From JAUIIK01 sp963745675 (lineage in GTDB: Bacteria; Chloroflexota; Chloroflexia; Thermomicrobiales; CFX8), in the NCBI GenBank assembly GCA_963745675.1, contig CAVUYM010000012.1, forward strand, positions 124,001 through 188,000: a DNA stretch of 64,000 nt, written 5' to 3'. Below are positions 18,828-29,423 of this stretch, piece by piece; positions within the stretch are counted from its first letter, which is position 1, and each line of letters starts with the position of its first letter. A program made the translations under genes and the position numbers. The notes under the pieces are model-generated. The model had not been told where the DNA came from. It did not search any database and saw nothing but the letters and a program-made list of their open reading frames with translations.

Positions 18828-21586
18828 CTACTCGGGCAAGTTAAACATCTGAACGCGAGAATTTCCTCCGTCGGTCACGTAGATTATGTCACCTTCGCGG
18901 ACCGCGATGCCCAGCGGAGCCTGGAACTGTCCGTCTCCTGTGCCGTTCGAGCCGAACTGTGCGAGATAGCTTCCTGACGGCGTGAACATTTGTACGCGAT
19001 TGTTGCCGGAGTCAGTGACGAAGAGGTAGCCGGCAGAGTTCGCAGCGATAGAATAGGGCATATTGAATTGGCCTGGCTCCGATCCGGCCACGCCCCAGTC
19101 ACGAACGTAGTTGCCGTCCAGATCGAATTGCTGAACACGTTGATTGGCAAGTTCGGTGACGTAAACGGCATTACCGTGAACCTCGATGCCACTCGGTTGG
19201 TTGAGTTGACCAGGACCGATTCCCTGGCTGCCCCACATCTTGATGAACTCTCCCGCCGAGGTGAACTTCTGGATACGATTGTTCAGTTGATCGACGACGT
19301 AGACATTGCCTGCGCCGTCCAGAGCGATGCCCTGCGGTCCATTAAACTGTCCTTCACCGAATCCCGCCGTGCCCCACTCATCGAGGAACTGCCCGCTAAG
19401 ACTGTATTTGACAATGCGATTGTGACCGCGATCCGTGACATAGACGTTGTCAGAAGCGTCGAACACCAGATCGCGTGGAGTCAACAGGTCGCCATATCCC
19501 CAGTCATAGAAGACGGCGATAGGAGCGAACCAGATCTGTATCTGATTGAGCGTGTCGTCCACAACCCCGGCCCACCCGTCGGAAGAGATATCGATACCCG
19601 TCGGAGTGTTGAAACGTCCACGCCGGTCACCGTTCAACTGGATGAAAGGGAGCTGACTGGAAACGAGAATGCCCTGAATTCGATTATTTGAGCTATCGGC
19701 CACGTACAGAAGCTCCTCGTTATAGAAACCGATTCCCTGGGGCCGGTCGAACTGGCCAGGAGCGGTGCCAGATGACCCAAATGCTGTTTGATAGACGCCG
19801 TTGGTGTCGAAGACCTGAATACGGTTGTTGTTCCCATCGCTGACATAAAGCAACGTCTCATTGGCAGCGAGCTCGATATCGAATGGTCGATTGAACTGGC
19901 CCTGCCCTGAACCCGTGCCGCCCCACTTTCGCAGGTAGACGCCGTTCGCATCGAAGACCTGAATTCGATCGTTGAACATGTCGCAGACGTAGACTCTTCC
20001 GGCGGAATCGACGGCGAGGCCGTGCGGGTAGCGGAGCTGACCATCGCCGGTTCCATCAGAACCGAATTGCCTCAGCCACAGCCCCTCCGAGTTGAAGACC
20101 TGCACGCGATGATTGTCGCTATCAGCGACGTAGATATTGTCAGCGAGGTCGACCGCGATGCCACCCGGGTGCTGAAATTCCGAAGCGACAGAACCGTTGG
20201 TCCCCCACTTCTTCAGAAACTGGCCATTCTTGTCGAACTTCTGAATCCGATGGTTGTCACGATCGGCGACATAGATATTGTCCGAGCTATCCAGCGCAAT
20301 GGCGAAGACCGAATTGAACTCCCCATCACCGGTCCCGAAGACACCCCACTGGGTGATGAAGATTCCGGATGAGGTGTACTTCTGAATGCGATTATTGCTG
20401 GTGTCAACGACGTAGATATTGAGGTCTGAATCGACTGCGACATCGTTCGGCAACGCTTCATCTGATGACTCGGATCACTCAGCTGGCCAAACTTCGCCGC
20501 GAAGGTGTAATTCGTTGCCGGGAGCTCGGTCGGGATCTCCGTTGCGGATGCCGTCGCACTAGCGGTTGGCACCACCACGCTCGTAGCTGTAATGGTCGGG
20601 TTGGGCGCAGTGCTCGAGGCAGTTGCACTTGGGCTGGTGACCGTTGGGCTTGCGCCCACATCGGTGGCGGTTGCGGTATTCGTTGCGCCTGGATTGGGTC
20701 CGCCACTCTGATAGCGCCACTGGTAGTAGTGTTGCCCGACGTTGCCCTGCTCGACCTGCCAGCCTGGAGGATTATCCGGCGTGAAGGTGAGGCAACGGCG
20801 TTCGAAGCACTGCAAGAGCACCGGCTTGACCGTTCCAGCCACCTTGATCCGCACCCAGTAGGCTTCGGTCACCGGCAGACCGGTTGCAAAGAAGGGATTC
20901 TCGAACAGCAACGCAGTGGTTAGATTGCCCGCTTCAAGCACTGGCCCAGTCGAGTTCATGAAGGACCAGAAGGGCGATGCTATCTGGTGGTCTACTCCCG
21001 GAACAGTGACGCGCGAAGCGGCCGTCACACCATAGCTCGCATACTGACTATCGTTCGCGACCTGCCCGCCACGATCAACTGTTTGCGTAATCAAGACGCC
21101 ATCGCTAAGCGGCGCGGCTAACCGCAGCCCGGCCAACGCAGAATAGGTCGGTCCGAGGATATCGTCGGCATCGCCGGCCACGTTGACGCCTGCCGGTACG
21201 CGCTGCTGAAACTCATTGTCTCCGATCTGGAGACGTCCGGTCATCAACTCGTTGACCAGCAGCCCGTTCGTCACATACCAGATTGAGCTTGGATCTCCAC
21301 TGTCCGGATGGCTGATCTCCATCCGAGATTTGTCGTAGTACTGCACCTCACGCTCGCCGCCCGGAGATTCCGCGTACGGCTCGCGCAACGAACCTGTATT
21401 GGCCGCAGGCCCCCACTGCCAGGTGCGGCCTACCAGGCCATCGGCAACAGGTTTGTCGGTACGTTCCCAGACACCGCGGAAGAACGGGTTGGCGGGATCT
21501 TCGGCGTCCGCAATAGTGATGACAGCAAGTGCCACGAGAGCAGCGCAGAATACACCGATGACGCAGGTTCGAAGGGTGCCAGACAT
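18828..21586 (-). CDS. Secreted NHL-repeat (beta-propeller) protein, copy 2, one frameshift
   Basis: About 920 aa once one frameshift is repaired. From ATG 21586: signal peptide (residues 1-28, ending IADAEDPAN), a domain of about 260 residues common to Chloroflexota secreted proteins (GVWERTDKPVADG to GWQVEQGNVGQHYYQWRY), a Thr/Ser/Ala-rich linker of about 60 residues, then roughly eleven NHL repeats (YVADRDNHRIQKFDKNGQFL type) ending SRVQMFNLPE. NHL propellers bind proteins, RNA or polysaccharide; an extracellular recognition role is inferred. The frame break lies near 20455, where loss of one G would turn ATGGAAGCG into ATGAAGCG. AGGAGG precedes the start. Copy 1 follows it on the same strand. 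Confidence 0.8.
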
Positions 21587-21601
21587 GGCGCACGCCTCCT
21601 G

Positions 21602-21655
21602 TTAAATGTCGCGAGGGGCCCAAAATGGACGCAGTGGGATTCTAGCAGCTTGCAA
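21602..21655 (-). promoter_or_regulatory. 5' leader shared with NHL copy 1
   Basis: The minus strand upstream of copy 2 contains TGCTAGAATCCCACTGCGTC, then GGGCCCCTCGCGACA and an AGGAGG ribosome site. The same arrangement occurs upstream of copy 1 (about 18645-18702), with TGCTAGAATCCCACTGCGTC identical. TAGAAT is a good -10 candidate. The duplication therefore included promoter and leader. Confidence 0.55.
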
Positions 21656-21704
21656 CACATCACAACACCACTTTTGCTGCGTCCTTGGGACCCTAGAATT
21701 CAGT

Positions 21705-23341
21705 TCAGAGCGTGAATGTCCGGTAGTAGTCACAACCGGAGAAATTGGCTACCAGCGCCTGCCCGGCGACAAATCTCTCGAAGCTCACGGTCTCCGGCAT
21801 ATCCTCCATGCGCCAGGTCGCATCGCATCGATCCGATGCAGGCGCTGTTCTTCTCCTGAGGGATGGACGAAGAGCAATTCGCCGTCCCAGCCGGGCAGAA
21901 TCCTGAAATTCGTGAAGGTCGAGCCGTAGGTGCTGTAGTGACCAATTATCTGCTCATACGGATCAATCTCTGGCGGAAGCGTGTCCTGGAGAGCAACTGC
22001 CGCTGTTCCCAATCGCGCATAGCGAACAGCACCGTGGCGGGCGCGTAGCCGGTCCTCGTCGAATCTGAGCGCAAGCCTGGAAAAGTCTGGATGATCGACG
22101 ACGAATGCTTTGTCCGCGATGCGCCAGAGATCGGCTTCGATATCGTCGCGTCGCATAGCGATTCCTTGTTCGTTGGAGACAAGTTCAAATGCAGTTTCTC
22201 GCGTCGCCACATCGACATAGTGCCCGACAAAGTCAGCGGCGTCATCAATCACCCGGGGATCTTCGTTGGCTGGGAGGTCCGGGAGGGGTTGTCCACTCGC
22301 GGCAGCGGCAAGCACTTCGTTCGCGTACATACAGAGATCGAACAGCGGTCCAAGTCCGTTCGCCATGATCAGAAAGCCGAGACCAATATCGAGATTGGCG
22401 AACATGTAGCACTTGTGCCCAGGCATCTCGCCGCCGTGGCTGATCAACGTCTGGCCTTCGATCTCATCGGTATCGATGCCGTAGCCGTACCAGTGGTTTG
22501 GCTCGACCTCGACCTGTTTGCCGATCAAAAGGTCATAGGAATCGTTCGTCAGGAGCAGCGGGTCACGATTCATCAGCGCTCGCAGATAGATCGCCAGATC
22601 TTCGACCGGCGTGCAGATGCAGCCGTCGCCGGACGCAATCTCCAGCCATGCAGCTGGCGCGAGACCATGGTGCGGGAGCCAGGGCCGGTCGTCGTAAAAG
22701 GGCAAGTAGCCGGTCGCGAGTCGCCGGCGCGTTTCGTGGGTCGTCTCCGGATCAGTTTCCGTCATCCCCAGCCGGTCAAGAATGCGGCGGCGGATGATCG
22801 CGCCATAGTCCGCGCCTTCCAGCGCTTCGAGCACAAGCCCGAGCGTCTTGTAGCCCACGTTTGAGTAGTGATAGCCCTGCCCAGGCGGGTGGTTGGCGCG
22901 AGCATTTCTCAGCGCCCAGACATCGTAAAGCTTGCCGGTCAGGACGTCATTTATTCCGTGTATTCCGGCGGTATGCGTCAGCAGCTGGTGAATTGTCACC
23001 GGCTCGTAGTCGCCAGCAGTCTCGAACCACGGCAAGTACTTCGCTACAGGATCATCGAGGTCGAGCTTGCCCTCCTCGTAATGCTGAAGGATCGCGATGG
23101 CGGTGAACGACTTGCCGATCGAGCCGCTCATGAAGAGGTGATTCGGAGTGATTGGCTCCCCTGAGTCGATGTTGGCAACACCGTGGGTAGAGAGATGCAG
23201 CGTACGTTCCCGATCGGTCACGACAAGAGCCGCGCCTGGGATTGGGTGTCGTTCCATATAGTTTCGGGCGGCCTCGTTGATGCGCTTGATTGCGTCCTGG
23301 AGGTTCGTCATTGGGGTCTCACTTTCTCGTGCCCTGGGCAC
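21705..23341 (-). CDS. Beta-lactamase-family serine hydrolase, C-terminal frameshift
   Basis: A class C beta-lactamase/D-aminopeptidase-type hydrolase. Counting from ATG 23341, S74-x-x-K77 lies in MSGSIGKSF, Y159-S-N in YHYSNVG, and the third motif is HGGEMPG. There is no signal peptide, so the enzyme is cytoplasmic. The ATG at 23311 (MTNLQDAIKR) is an alternative start. The uninterrupted frame stops after ICRRP, but the next frame gives TWRMEDMPETVSFERF and ends CDYYRTFTL at 21705, a natural C-terminus. The break is a tandem duplication GCATC-GCATC at 820-829 of the 21-kb block (21820-21829). It opens a run of peptide/amide hydrolases. Confidence 0.85.
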
Positions 23342-23623
23342 GCTGAAATGTCGATAGAAATCGCAGACCCCGGTTGACGGCCGGCTGAAGAATGCTCATG
23401 TCTCCTGAAGGGATGTAGCTGCGCAGGAGGATATTCGCCAGATCAGACACTACGAACAGGTGTCGCCACCGTCCGGGGTGCTGCCAGGCTGCGCTGAACT
23501 CGCTTCCATTCTAACTGCGCAGCAGATTGTATGGGTGCTGAATAGGCTAGGATCAACAAGCCAGATTGTGGCGAGAACGAACTGCCGGGTCTGGTTCTAT
23601 TCGAATGGAAAGGCCGCAAGCCG

Positions 23624-24970
23624 ATGAGTCTGGTCGATCAAGTGAATTGGGACGAAGCGCGCGACGAGGTGACCGGGCACCTGCAGGAGCTGATCCGGCT
23701 CAATACGGTGAACCCGCCCGGTAACGAGTCGCTGGTCGCAAACTACCTCAAGGCGCAGGTCGAAGCCGCCGGGCTAGAGGCGCAGATCCTCGAAGCCCAG
23801 GATGGACGCGGCAACTTCGTCACTCGCATCAAGGGCAGCGGCCAGGGACGGCCACTCCTCCTGATGGCTCACGCCGACGTTGTCTCGGTCGAAGAAGACG
23901 CCTGGACGCATCCACCGTTCGAGGCTGGAATTCATGACGGCATGATCTGGGGCCGCGGCGCAGTCGATACGAAGAACCTCGTCGCAGCCGAACTGATGAT
24001 CATGCTGACGCTGGCCCGCCAGGGCGCGCAGCTCGACCGCGATCTGATCATGTGCACCTTCGCCGACGAGGAGGCCGGTGGACGCTCCGGCGCTGGCTGG
24101 ATGTGGGAGAACCATCGCGATCTGATCGACGCCGAAGTGGCGATCAACGAGGGCGGCGGCTCCGCCGTCGACGTCGGCGGCAAGACATTTTTCAGCGTCC
24201 AGACCGGCGAAAAGGGCGGAGCGCGCATGCGGGTCATCGCCCGGGCCAACCCCGGCCACGCCTCGGTACCGCGTGACGACACGGCCATGCTGCGTATGGG
24301 CCGGGCGCTTCAGACCATCAGCAGCCACACCTTCCCGACGATCATGACCAACTCGGTCCGCCAGATGCTCGACACCTATGCCGAATACGGCGGCGATGAC
24401 GTGGCCGATATCGTCTCGGCCATCCATGACGATCCGTCGTGGGAGAATCTCAGCCGCCTGCCGCTTGACGACGTGACCCGCCTCGGGCTGCGCGCCACCA
24501 CTCGCAACACGGCGGTGCCGACGATCATCCATGGCGGCCATAGGCTCAACGTCATTCCCGGCGAGATCGTCTGCGATGTCGATGGGCGTATCCTGCCCGA
24601 TCAGGACCCGGCCGACTTCGTCGCTCAGGTGCGCGAATTGCTCGGAGACGAGGTCATCGTCGAACCGCTCGGTAGCGGGCGTCCCGGCATCGAAGCCGAT
24701 CCAGCTTCTTCGCTCTTCGACACCATCCGCGAGGTCATCCAGGCGACCGACAGCAACGCCACAGTCGCGCCATTCCTCGTCTCGGGCGGGACCGATGCGG
24801 CGTCGCTGCCGGGGATCAAGGTCTACGGTTTCATGCCCGGCTATTTCTCCGCTGAAGAGATGAATGGCGCACACAATCACGACGAACGCGTCTCAATCGA
24901 TAATCTCGCCTTCGGAACGCGCGTCCTCTACGACATCGTGACGCGCTACTGCAATGCGCGTGAGGCATAG
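23624..24970 (+). CDS. M20/M25/M40 family metallohydrolase
   Basis: 448 aa, intact. A di-zinc peptidase or amidohydrolase (carboxypeptidase/aminoacylase-like). Ligands are H83 and D85 in LMAHADVV, D115 in GRGAVDTKN, E149/E150 in FADEEAGG, E in NEGGGSA, and the C-terminal H of AHNHDERV. The lid/dimerisation domain starts at TGEKGGARMRV. It reads straight into the HAD gene with only 3 nt between, so the two are probably one operon. It is divergent from the serine hydrolase. The substrate is not evident; the closest named relatives hydrolyse N-acyl amino acids or short peptides. Confidence 0.92.
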   Translation: MSLVDQVNWDEARDEVTGHLQELIRLNTVNPPGNESLVANYLKAQVEAAGLEAQILEAQDGRGNFVTRIKGSGQGRPLLLMAHADVVSVEEDAWTHPPFEAGIHDGMIWGRGAVDTKNLVAAELMIMLTLARQGAQLDRDLIMCTFADEEAGGRSGAGWMWENHRDLIDAEVAINEGGGSAVDVGGKTFFSVQTGEKGGARMRVIARANPGHASVPRDDTAMLRMGRALQTISSHTFPTIMTNSVRQMLDTYAEYGGDDVADIVSAIHDDPSWENLSRLPLDDVTRLGLRATTRNTAVPTIIHGGHRLNVIPGEIVCDVDGRILPDQDPADFVAQVRELLGDEVIVEPLGSGRPGIEADPASSLFDTIREVIQATDSNATVAPFLVSGGTDAASLPGIKVYGFMPGYFSAEEMNGAHNHDERVSIDNLAFGTRVLYDIVTRYCNAREA

Positions 24971-24973
24971 CTG

Positions 24974-25693
24974 ATGGCGGCAGAGGCACTCATTCTCTTC
25001 GACATCGACGGCACGCTTCTCATTGCCGGTGATCGTGGACACGGCAAGGCGTTGCTCGACGCTTTTCGCGAAATCTACGGGCTCGAACCGGACATCGAAG
25101 GTATCTCCTTTGCCGGCATGCTCGACTCCCAGATCACCCGCGAGCTAATCCGGCGCCATCCCGTCGACCACGACCACCTGGAAACGCGCATCTCAGAGAT
25201 GATGCGACGGATGGGCGAACTTTACGAGGAGTACCTGGCGGGGCGCTCTCTGGTCGATCGTTTGCTGCCCGGAGCGGCTGACGCCGTGGGCGCGACGGAA
25301 AGCCGGAGTTGGACTACAGGCTCGCTAACCGGGAATGCCCGACGGGTCGCGGAATTGAAACTGGGTGCGGCAGGACTTGGGCATATCACCCGCATCGGAG
25401 CCTTCGGAGATACCGCCGTAGATCGCGGCCATCTGGTTGAGGCTGCGCTCGAAAGTGCCGAGATGCAGCTCAGAGTGCGCTACGATGCACGCCAAACTGT
25501 GCTGATTGGCGACACCCCACGGGACATCGCCGCAGCACGACACGCCAACGCGGGCGTCGTTGCGGTTGCGACGGGGCGCTTTGATGCTGATGCACTGGCT
25601 GAGCTCGAACCGGACGCGCTGCTTGACGACCTTCGCGATACCGACGCCCTCATCGCCGCCATCGAAACGACCCTGCACCGGCGTATGGCATAG
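24974..25693 (+). CDS. HAD-superfamily hydrolase
   Basis: 239 aa. The nucleophile motif I is FDIDGTLL with D10 and D12; motif II lies in TTGSLTGNARRVAELKL; motif IV is GDTPRDIAAA. A helical cap follows motif I (residues 18-85), as in phosphoglycolate phosphatase-like enzymes. The region ADAVGATESRSWTTG is slightly unusual compared with the usual hydrophobic motif II strand. A phosphomonoester substrate is expected but unknown. It starts 3 nt after the M20 gene and is followed after 27 nt by a hypothetical gene, suggesting an operon. Confidence 0.85.
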   Translation: MAAEALILFDIDGTLLIAGDRGHGKALLDAFREIYGLEPDIEGISFAGMLDSQITRELIRRHPVDHDHLETRISEMMRRMGELYEEYLAGRSLVDRLLPGAADAVGATESRSWTTGSLTGNARRVAELKLGAAGLGHITRIGAFGDTAVDRGHLVEAALESAEMQLRVRYDARQTVLIGDTPRDIAAARHANAGVVAVATGRFDADALAELEPDALLDDLRDTDALIAAIETTLHRRMA

Positions 25694-25720
25694 CTGGATA
25701 TCGACGCGATTGGGGGCCGT

Positions 25721-26476
25721 ATGGCCGAACCCGAGGAAAAACCCGAGTCACATGCGGATGACGAACTCTTTGACGAAATCCGGGAGTATCTCGCCGAACA
25801 GTCTGGGGATCAGGTCTACGAAGAAATCTCCGCCGCTTACCGCCTGGCGCAAAATTTTGCCCAGCGGGAACTGGTCGGGAGGCCCGAATACATTCGCATG
25901 CTACGCGGTATCGATAAATTCCTGGACGATATTATCGGTGAACGCACCGATCCGGAGTTGAAAGAGAATCTCGCCGAGGTCATCTATCTTTACGGCCTGG
26001 CGCACTACTCGATTCTCCAGCAACTCTCGGACGATATCGACGGCGAGAGTGAAGATGAGCGGACAGCGAGGCCACTCGTCGTCTATGACATCTGGTTCCC
26101 GGATAACATCGGTATCGAAAACACCGACGATGGCTACTTCCTTCATATTGGTGACGGAAGGATCGACATTTCGATTTTTCTGGGGACGACGCCAAATGAA
26201 CGCGGCGCACTCGTAGAACTCGTCGATCACTGGGAGTACGCGACGGCCAACACTCAATCTATTCCGCGCGGCCCCGATCTTTCCGAAAGTGTGCCGATGA
26301 TGGCAATCGAAATGGATTATGCGGGTTCGGAGCTGGTGGACGCCGGAGACCACGTCGACATCCTGCTCTTCGACCATCGCGGAGAACCGCTGGTGCGGAT
26401 TCATGCCCGCGACAGCGACCTGCGGGCTATTGTCGATGAAATTCAGGCAATCGTCCCGCCCGACGACGCCCTCTAG
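25721..26476 (+). CDS. Hypothetical protein (251 aa)
   Basis: No family is recognised. The first 110 residues are mostly helical and acidic (DDELFDEIREYLAEQSGDQ; DPELKENLAEVIYLYGLAHY), then a mixed beta region (VVYDIWFPDNIGIENTDDG, FLHIGDGRIDISIFLG). There are no transmembrane segments or signal peptide. The frame is intact and lies 27 nt after the HAD gene and 35 nt before the S9 peptidase, so it is probably part of the same transcript. A cytoplasmic accessory protein is the most that can be inferred. Confidence 0.7.
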   Translation: MAEPEEKPESHADDELFDEIREYLAEQSGDQVYEEISAAYRLAQNFAQRELVGRPEYIRMLRGIDKFLDDIIGERTDPELKENLAEVIYLYGLAHYSILQQLSDDIDGESEDERTARPLVVYDIWFPDNIGIENTDDGYFLHIGDGRIDISIFLGTTPNERGALVELVDHWEYATANTQSIPRGPDLSESVPMMAIEMDYAGSELVDAGDHVDILLFDHRGEPLVRIHARDSDLRAIVDEIQAIVPPDDAL

Positions 26477-26511
26477 GGAGCATTGATTCTAGAGAGAGGA
26501 TACGCGCCACA

Positions 26512-28437
26512 ATGCCGCAACAACGTTATACAGCTGAGATGGCAGTCGATCTGTCGATTGCCGGAGACGTACAGATGTCGCCCGACGGCCGGTTGGTTGC
26601 TTTTTGCGTTGCGCCGGCCGGCCATGCGGATACGATCCCCACCAGCACGATCTTCATCGCACCAGCAGACGGATCGGGACAGCCGCGTCCAGTCACGGAC
26701 AGCGACCACAACAACACCTGGCCGCGCTGGTCGCCGGACAGCGGCACGCTGGTCTTCCTCAGCGACCGTAGCGAGCGCGGCAGCCAGCAAGTTCACCGAG
26801 TCGCGGCAACTGGTGGCGATCCGACCCGGCTGACGAGCGTCGAAGGTGGCGCGGAACGGCCCTGCTGGTCGCGCGACGGCCGCGAGATCTTCTTCACCGC
26901 GCGACGACGCGCCCTCGACGGTGTCCCGGAATCCGACTCAGAGATCAAGGTTGCCAGCGAAGAAGCGCGGCCACGGGCTGTCGCCATTGTCGCGGCGACC
27001 GGAGGCGATATTCGTATCATCGGCCCGCGCAACGGCCATGTCTGGGCCTTCGACGAATCGCCCGATGGGAGCAAAATCGCCGCGATCGTATCACCGACGA
27101 ACATGCTCGACGACACCTCCGACCGCTCCTGGCTGACCGTCTGGCCGCGCGAAGATTTACGCGCCGTCGAACCGCTGACCAGCTTTATGCGTCACACCGA
27201 GGTCGTCAAATGGTCTCCCGACGGCAGATCAATCGTTGTCCTCGGCAGCCGCCGCCCGGATCACCATTACGATCATATCCACTTGATCGGTGCGGAGTCA
27301 CGTGATGTCACGACCTTCGACGACCGTGACATGAGTCCCTACTGGGCTGGCTTTGCAGGCAACAATCTGATCGCAATCAACGTCGAAAACCAGCACACCC
27401 ACGTTGACCGGCTCAACGACGATCATTCCTGGGAACGGCTCTCAGTTGGATTTCAGGGCCAGCAACGTTGGATACCCGGACCACTCAGCAGCAACAGAGA
27501 CGGCACAGCCTATGCCTTTCTCGGCGCGACACCAAAACGACCGGCAGATGTATTCGCCCTCGATCAGTATGGCAACGAGCACCGGCTGACCGACCTCAAC
27601 CAGCAGCTCGACAGCGTAGAGCTGGCCGAGATGGAGGAAATTATCTGGCAGGAATACGACGAGAGGCCGATCCATGGCTGGCTGTTGCGGCCGCCGGGCG
27701 CAGATCCCGACAAACGCTTGCCACTCATCGTCAACGTCCACGGCGGTCCGTCGATGGCCTGGGGCAACTGGTTTCACGGCAGCTGGCACGATTGGGCACA
27801 ACTGCTGGCTGCCAACGGCTACGCCGTCCTGCTGCCAAATCCGCGCGGCTCGACGGGCAAAGGTCAAGCGTTTTCCAGTGCCAACAAAGATGATCTCGGC
27901 GGACAGGATTTTGAGGATGTCATCCGTGGCATCCAGGAGTTGGTCGAACGAGGTATAGCCGATCCGAAGCGGCTTGGTATCGGTGGCTGGTCCTATGGCG
28001 GCTTCCTGACGGCGATGGCCGTCGTCCGGACCGAGCGATTCAAAGCAGCGGTCGCAGGCGCAGCAGTTACGAACTGGCCGAGCAAGGTGGGCACAACCGA
28101 CATCCGACCGTTGAACGAAAGCAATTTCCCCGGCCCGCTGCACCAACGTCCCGACCCTTACTGGGTGCGCTCGCCGGTACGTTATCTCAAGAACGCCAGG
28201 ACGCCGACACTCATCGTGCATGGTGAAGCTGATCCGCGCGTGCCGGTGTCACAAGGCATGGAGTTCTATCTGGGACTACGAGCGGTAGGCGTCGAGACCG
28301 ATTTTGTGCGCTACCCGCGCCAGAAGCATGCTTTCCACGAGCGTGCCTTCCAGCTCGACCTCCTCCAACGCATCGTCGCCTGGTTCGATAAATACATGAA
28401 GGCGGAGAACGAAGATGAGCCCGGTGAGGATTCCTGA
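26512..28437 (+). CDS. S9 family prolyl oligopeptidase / acylaminoacyl peptidase
   Basis: 641 aa, intact. Residues 1-380 are a TolB-like beta-propeller that filters substrates (blade motifs SPDGRLVAFCV, RWSPDSGTLVFLSD, CWSRDGREIFFT). Residues 385-640 are the alpha/beta hydrolase domain with the triad S494 in GGWSYGGF, D574 in HGEADPRVP and H606 in RQKHAF. HGGP before it is the oxyanion region. It cleaves short peptides or acyl-peptides in the cytoplasm; no signal peptide is present. It belongs to the peptidase run that also includes the M20 and serine hydrolase genes. Confidence 0.92.
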   Translation: MPQQRYTAEMAVDLSIAGDVQMSPDGRLVAFCVAPAGHADTIPTSTIFIAPADGSGQPRPVTDSDHNNTWPRWSPDSGTLVFLSDRSERGSQQVHRVAATGGDPTRLTSVEGGAERPCWSRDGREIFFTARRRALDGVPESDSEIKVASEEARPRAVAIVAATGGDIRIIGPRNGHVWAFDESPDGSKIAAIVSPTNMLDDTSDRSWLTVWPREDLRAVEPLTSFMRHTEVVKWSPDGRSIVVLGSRRPDHHYDHIHLIGAESRDVTTFDDRDMSPYWAGFAGNNLIAINVENQHTHVDRLNDDHSWERLSVGFQGQQRWIPGPLSSNRDGTAYAFLGATPKRPADVFALDQYGNEHRLTDLNQQLDSVELAEMEEIIWQEYDERPIHGWLLRPPGADPDKRLPLIVNVHGGPSMAWGNWFHGSWHDWAQLLAANGYAVLLPNPRGSTGKGQAFSSANKDDLGGQDFEDVIRGIQELVERGIADPKRLGIGGWSYGGFLTAMAVVRTERFKAAVAGAAVTNWPSKVGTTDIRPLNESNFPGPLHQRPDPYWVRSPVRYLKNARTPTLIVHGEADPRVPVSQGMEFYLGLRAVGVETDFVRYPRQKHAFHERAFQLDLLQRIVAWFDKYMKAENEDEPGEDS

Positions 28438-28518
28438 CGACAGATCTCCGAATACGTCTGACGAGGTCGATCTCAAGACCTACAACCGGGTTTTAGATAG
28501 AGGAAAGGGCTTCGGGCA

Positions 28519-29373
28519 TTGCCACGCGTAACCGCCAACGGCATCGAGATCTATTACGAGGATATCGGAGAAGGGATTCCGCTCGTCCTCCAGGCCCACC
28601 ACCACATTACCTGGATGCCGTTCCAGGTGCCCTATTTCTCCCAGTTCTACCGGGTCATCACCTTCGACCGGAGGGGAACCGGGCGTAGCGATGCGCCGCC
28701 TGGAGAATGGACCAACGAGGATTTCGCCGACGACCTTGCCGGTTTGCTCGATGCCCTGGAAATCGACAAGGCCATCGTCGCTGGCGCGTCGCTCGGCGGC
28801 GTCATCGCCTGCCAGTTCGGCATAAGCTACCCCGAGCGCTCGCTCGCGCTCGTCATCGGCCATACGACACCCTATTTTCGCGAGGAATCGAAAATTTGGG
28901 TTGACGAGCAGATAAAGATCATTGAAGAAGGCGGCAGGCCGATCTTCTTCCAGCCACCCTCGTTCCCATGGCAAGAGCACGGCCCGCCGACGCAGCGGCC
29001 CGGCTTCGCTGAGTCAGAAATTGGCCAGTATCTCGGGACGCTAGACGCCGGACTCGGTTCGACCAAGACGGCTGCGATCCAGGCGTTACGTGCGATCCGC
29101 GAATGGGACTGCCGGCCAGCTGCAGGCCAGATGGCAGAGTGGACGATGCCCTGTCTTGTTATGGTTGGCGGCAATGAATCGCAGAAGACCCAGACGCTGT
29201 CGTACGAGTGGCACAAGATGATCAAGGATAGCGAGTTCTACATCATCCCCAACACCCACCACGGCGCGGCCCGCGAGAACCCTATACATTGGAACGAGAT
29301 GGTTCACGCATTCTTGACGCGCCATGGACTCGGCGGGGGCGTGAGCGGTGATTCGTTGGGGGATCAGGCGTGA
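28519..29373 (+). CDS. Alpha/beta hydrolase
   Basis: 284 aa from a TTG at 28519 (AGGAAAGG upstream). The fold is typical: EIYYEDIGEGIPLVL, then FDRRGTGRSD, nucleophile elbow GASLGG with S91, and the histidine in NTHHGAA (H247 or H248). At the usual acid position the sequence is GGNESQ, so E220 probably replaces the common aspartate. Similar to esterases, haloperoxidase-like or dienelactone-type hydrolases; the substrate is unknown. It lies between the S9 peptidase and the flavin monooxygenase, all co-directional. Confidence 0.85.
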   Translation: MPRVTANGIEIYYEDIGEGIPLVLQAHHHITWMPFQVPYFSQFYRVITFDRRGTGRSDAPPGEWTNEDFADDLAGLLDALEIDKAIVAGASLGGVIACQFGISYPERSLALVIGHTTPYFREESKIWVDEQIKIIEEGGRPIFFQPPSFPWQEHGPPTQRPGFAESEIGQYLGTLDAGLGSTKTAAIQALRAIREWDCRPAAGQMAEWTMPCLVMVGGNESQKTQTLSYEWHKMIKDSEFYIIPNTHHGAARENPIHWNEMVHAFLTRHGLGGGVSGDSLGDQA

Positions 29374-29423
29374 AGCGGAGCAACCTCGCCAATCGGCCGG
29401 TTTCAGAAGCTAGTTAGGCAACA

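Noticed and set aside
15910..20450. CRISPR-like periodic repeats
   Set aside because: The periodicity is NHL protein repeats (about 45 codons), with diverged DNA and no spacers.
23774..24880. 368-aa reverse-strand open frame across the second M20 gene
   Set aside because: The forward frame has all M20 ligands; the reverse frame has no family features.
27442..28221. 259-aa reverse open frame inside the S9 peptidase
   Set aside because: Shadow of the intact S9 catalytic domain.
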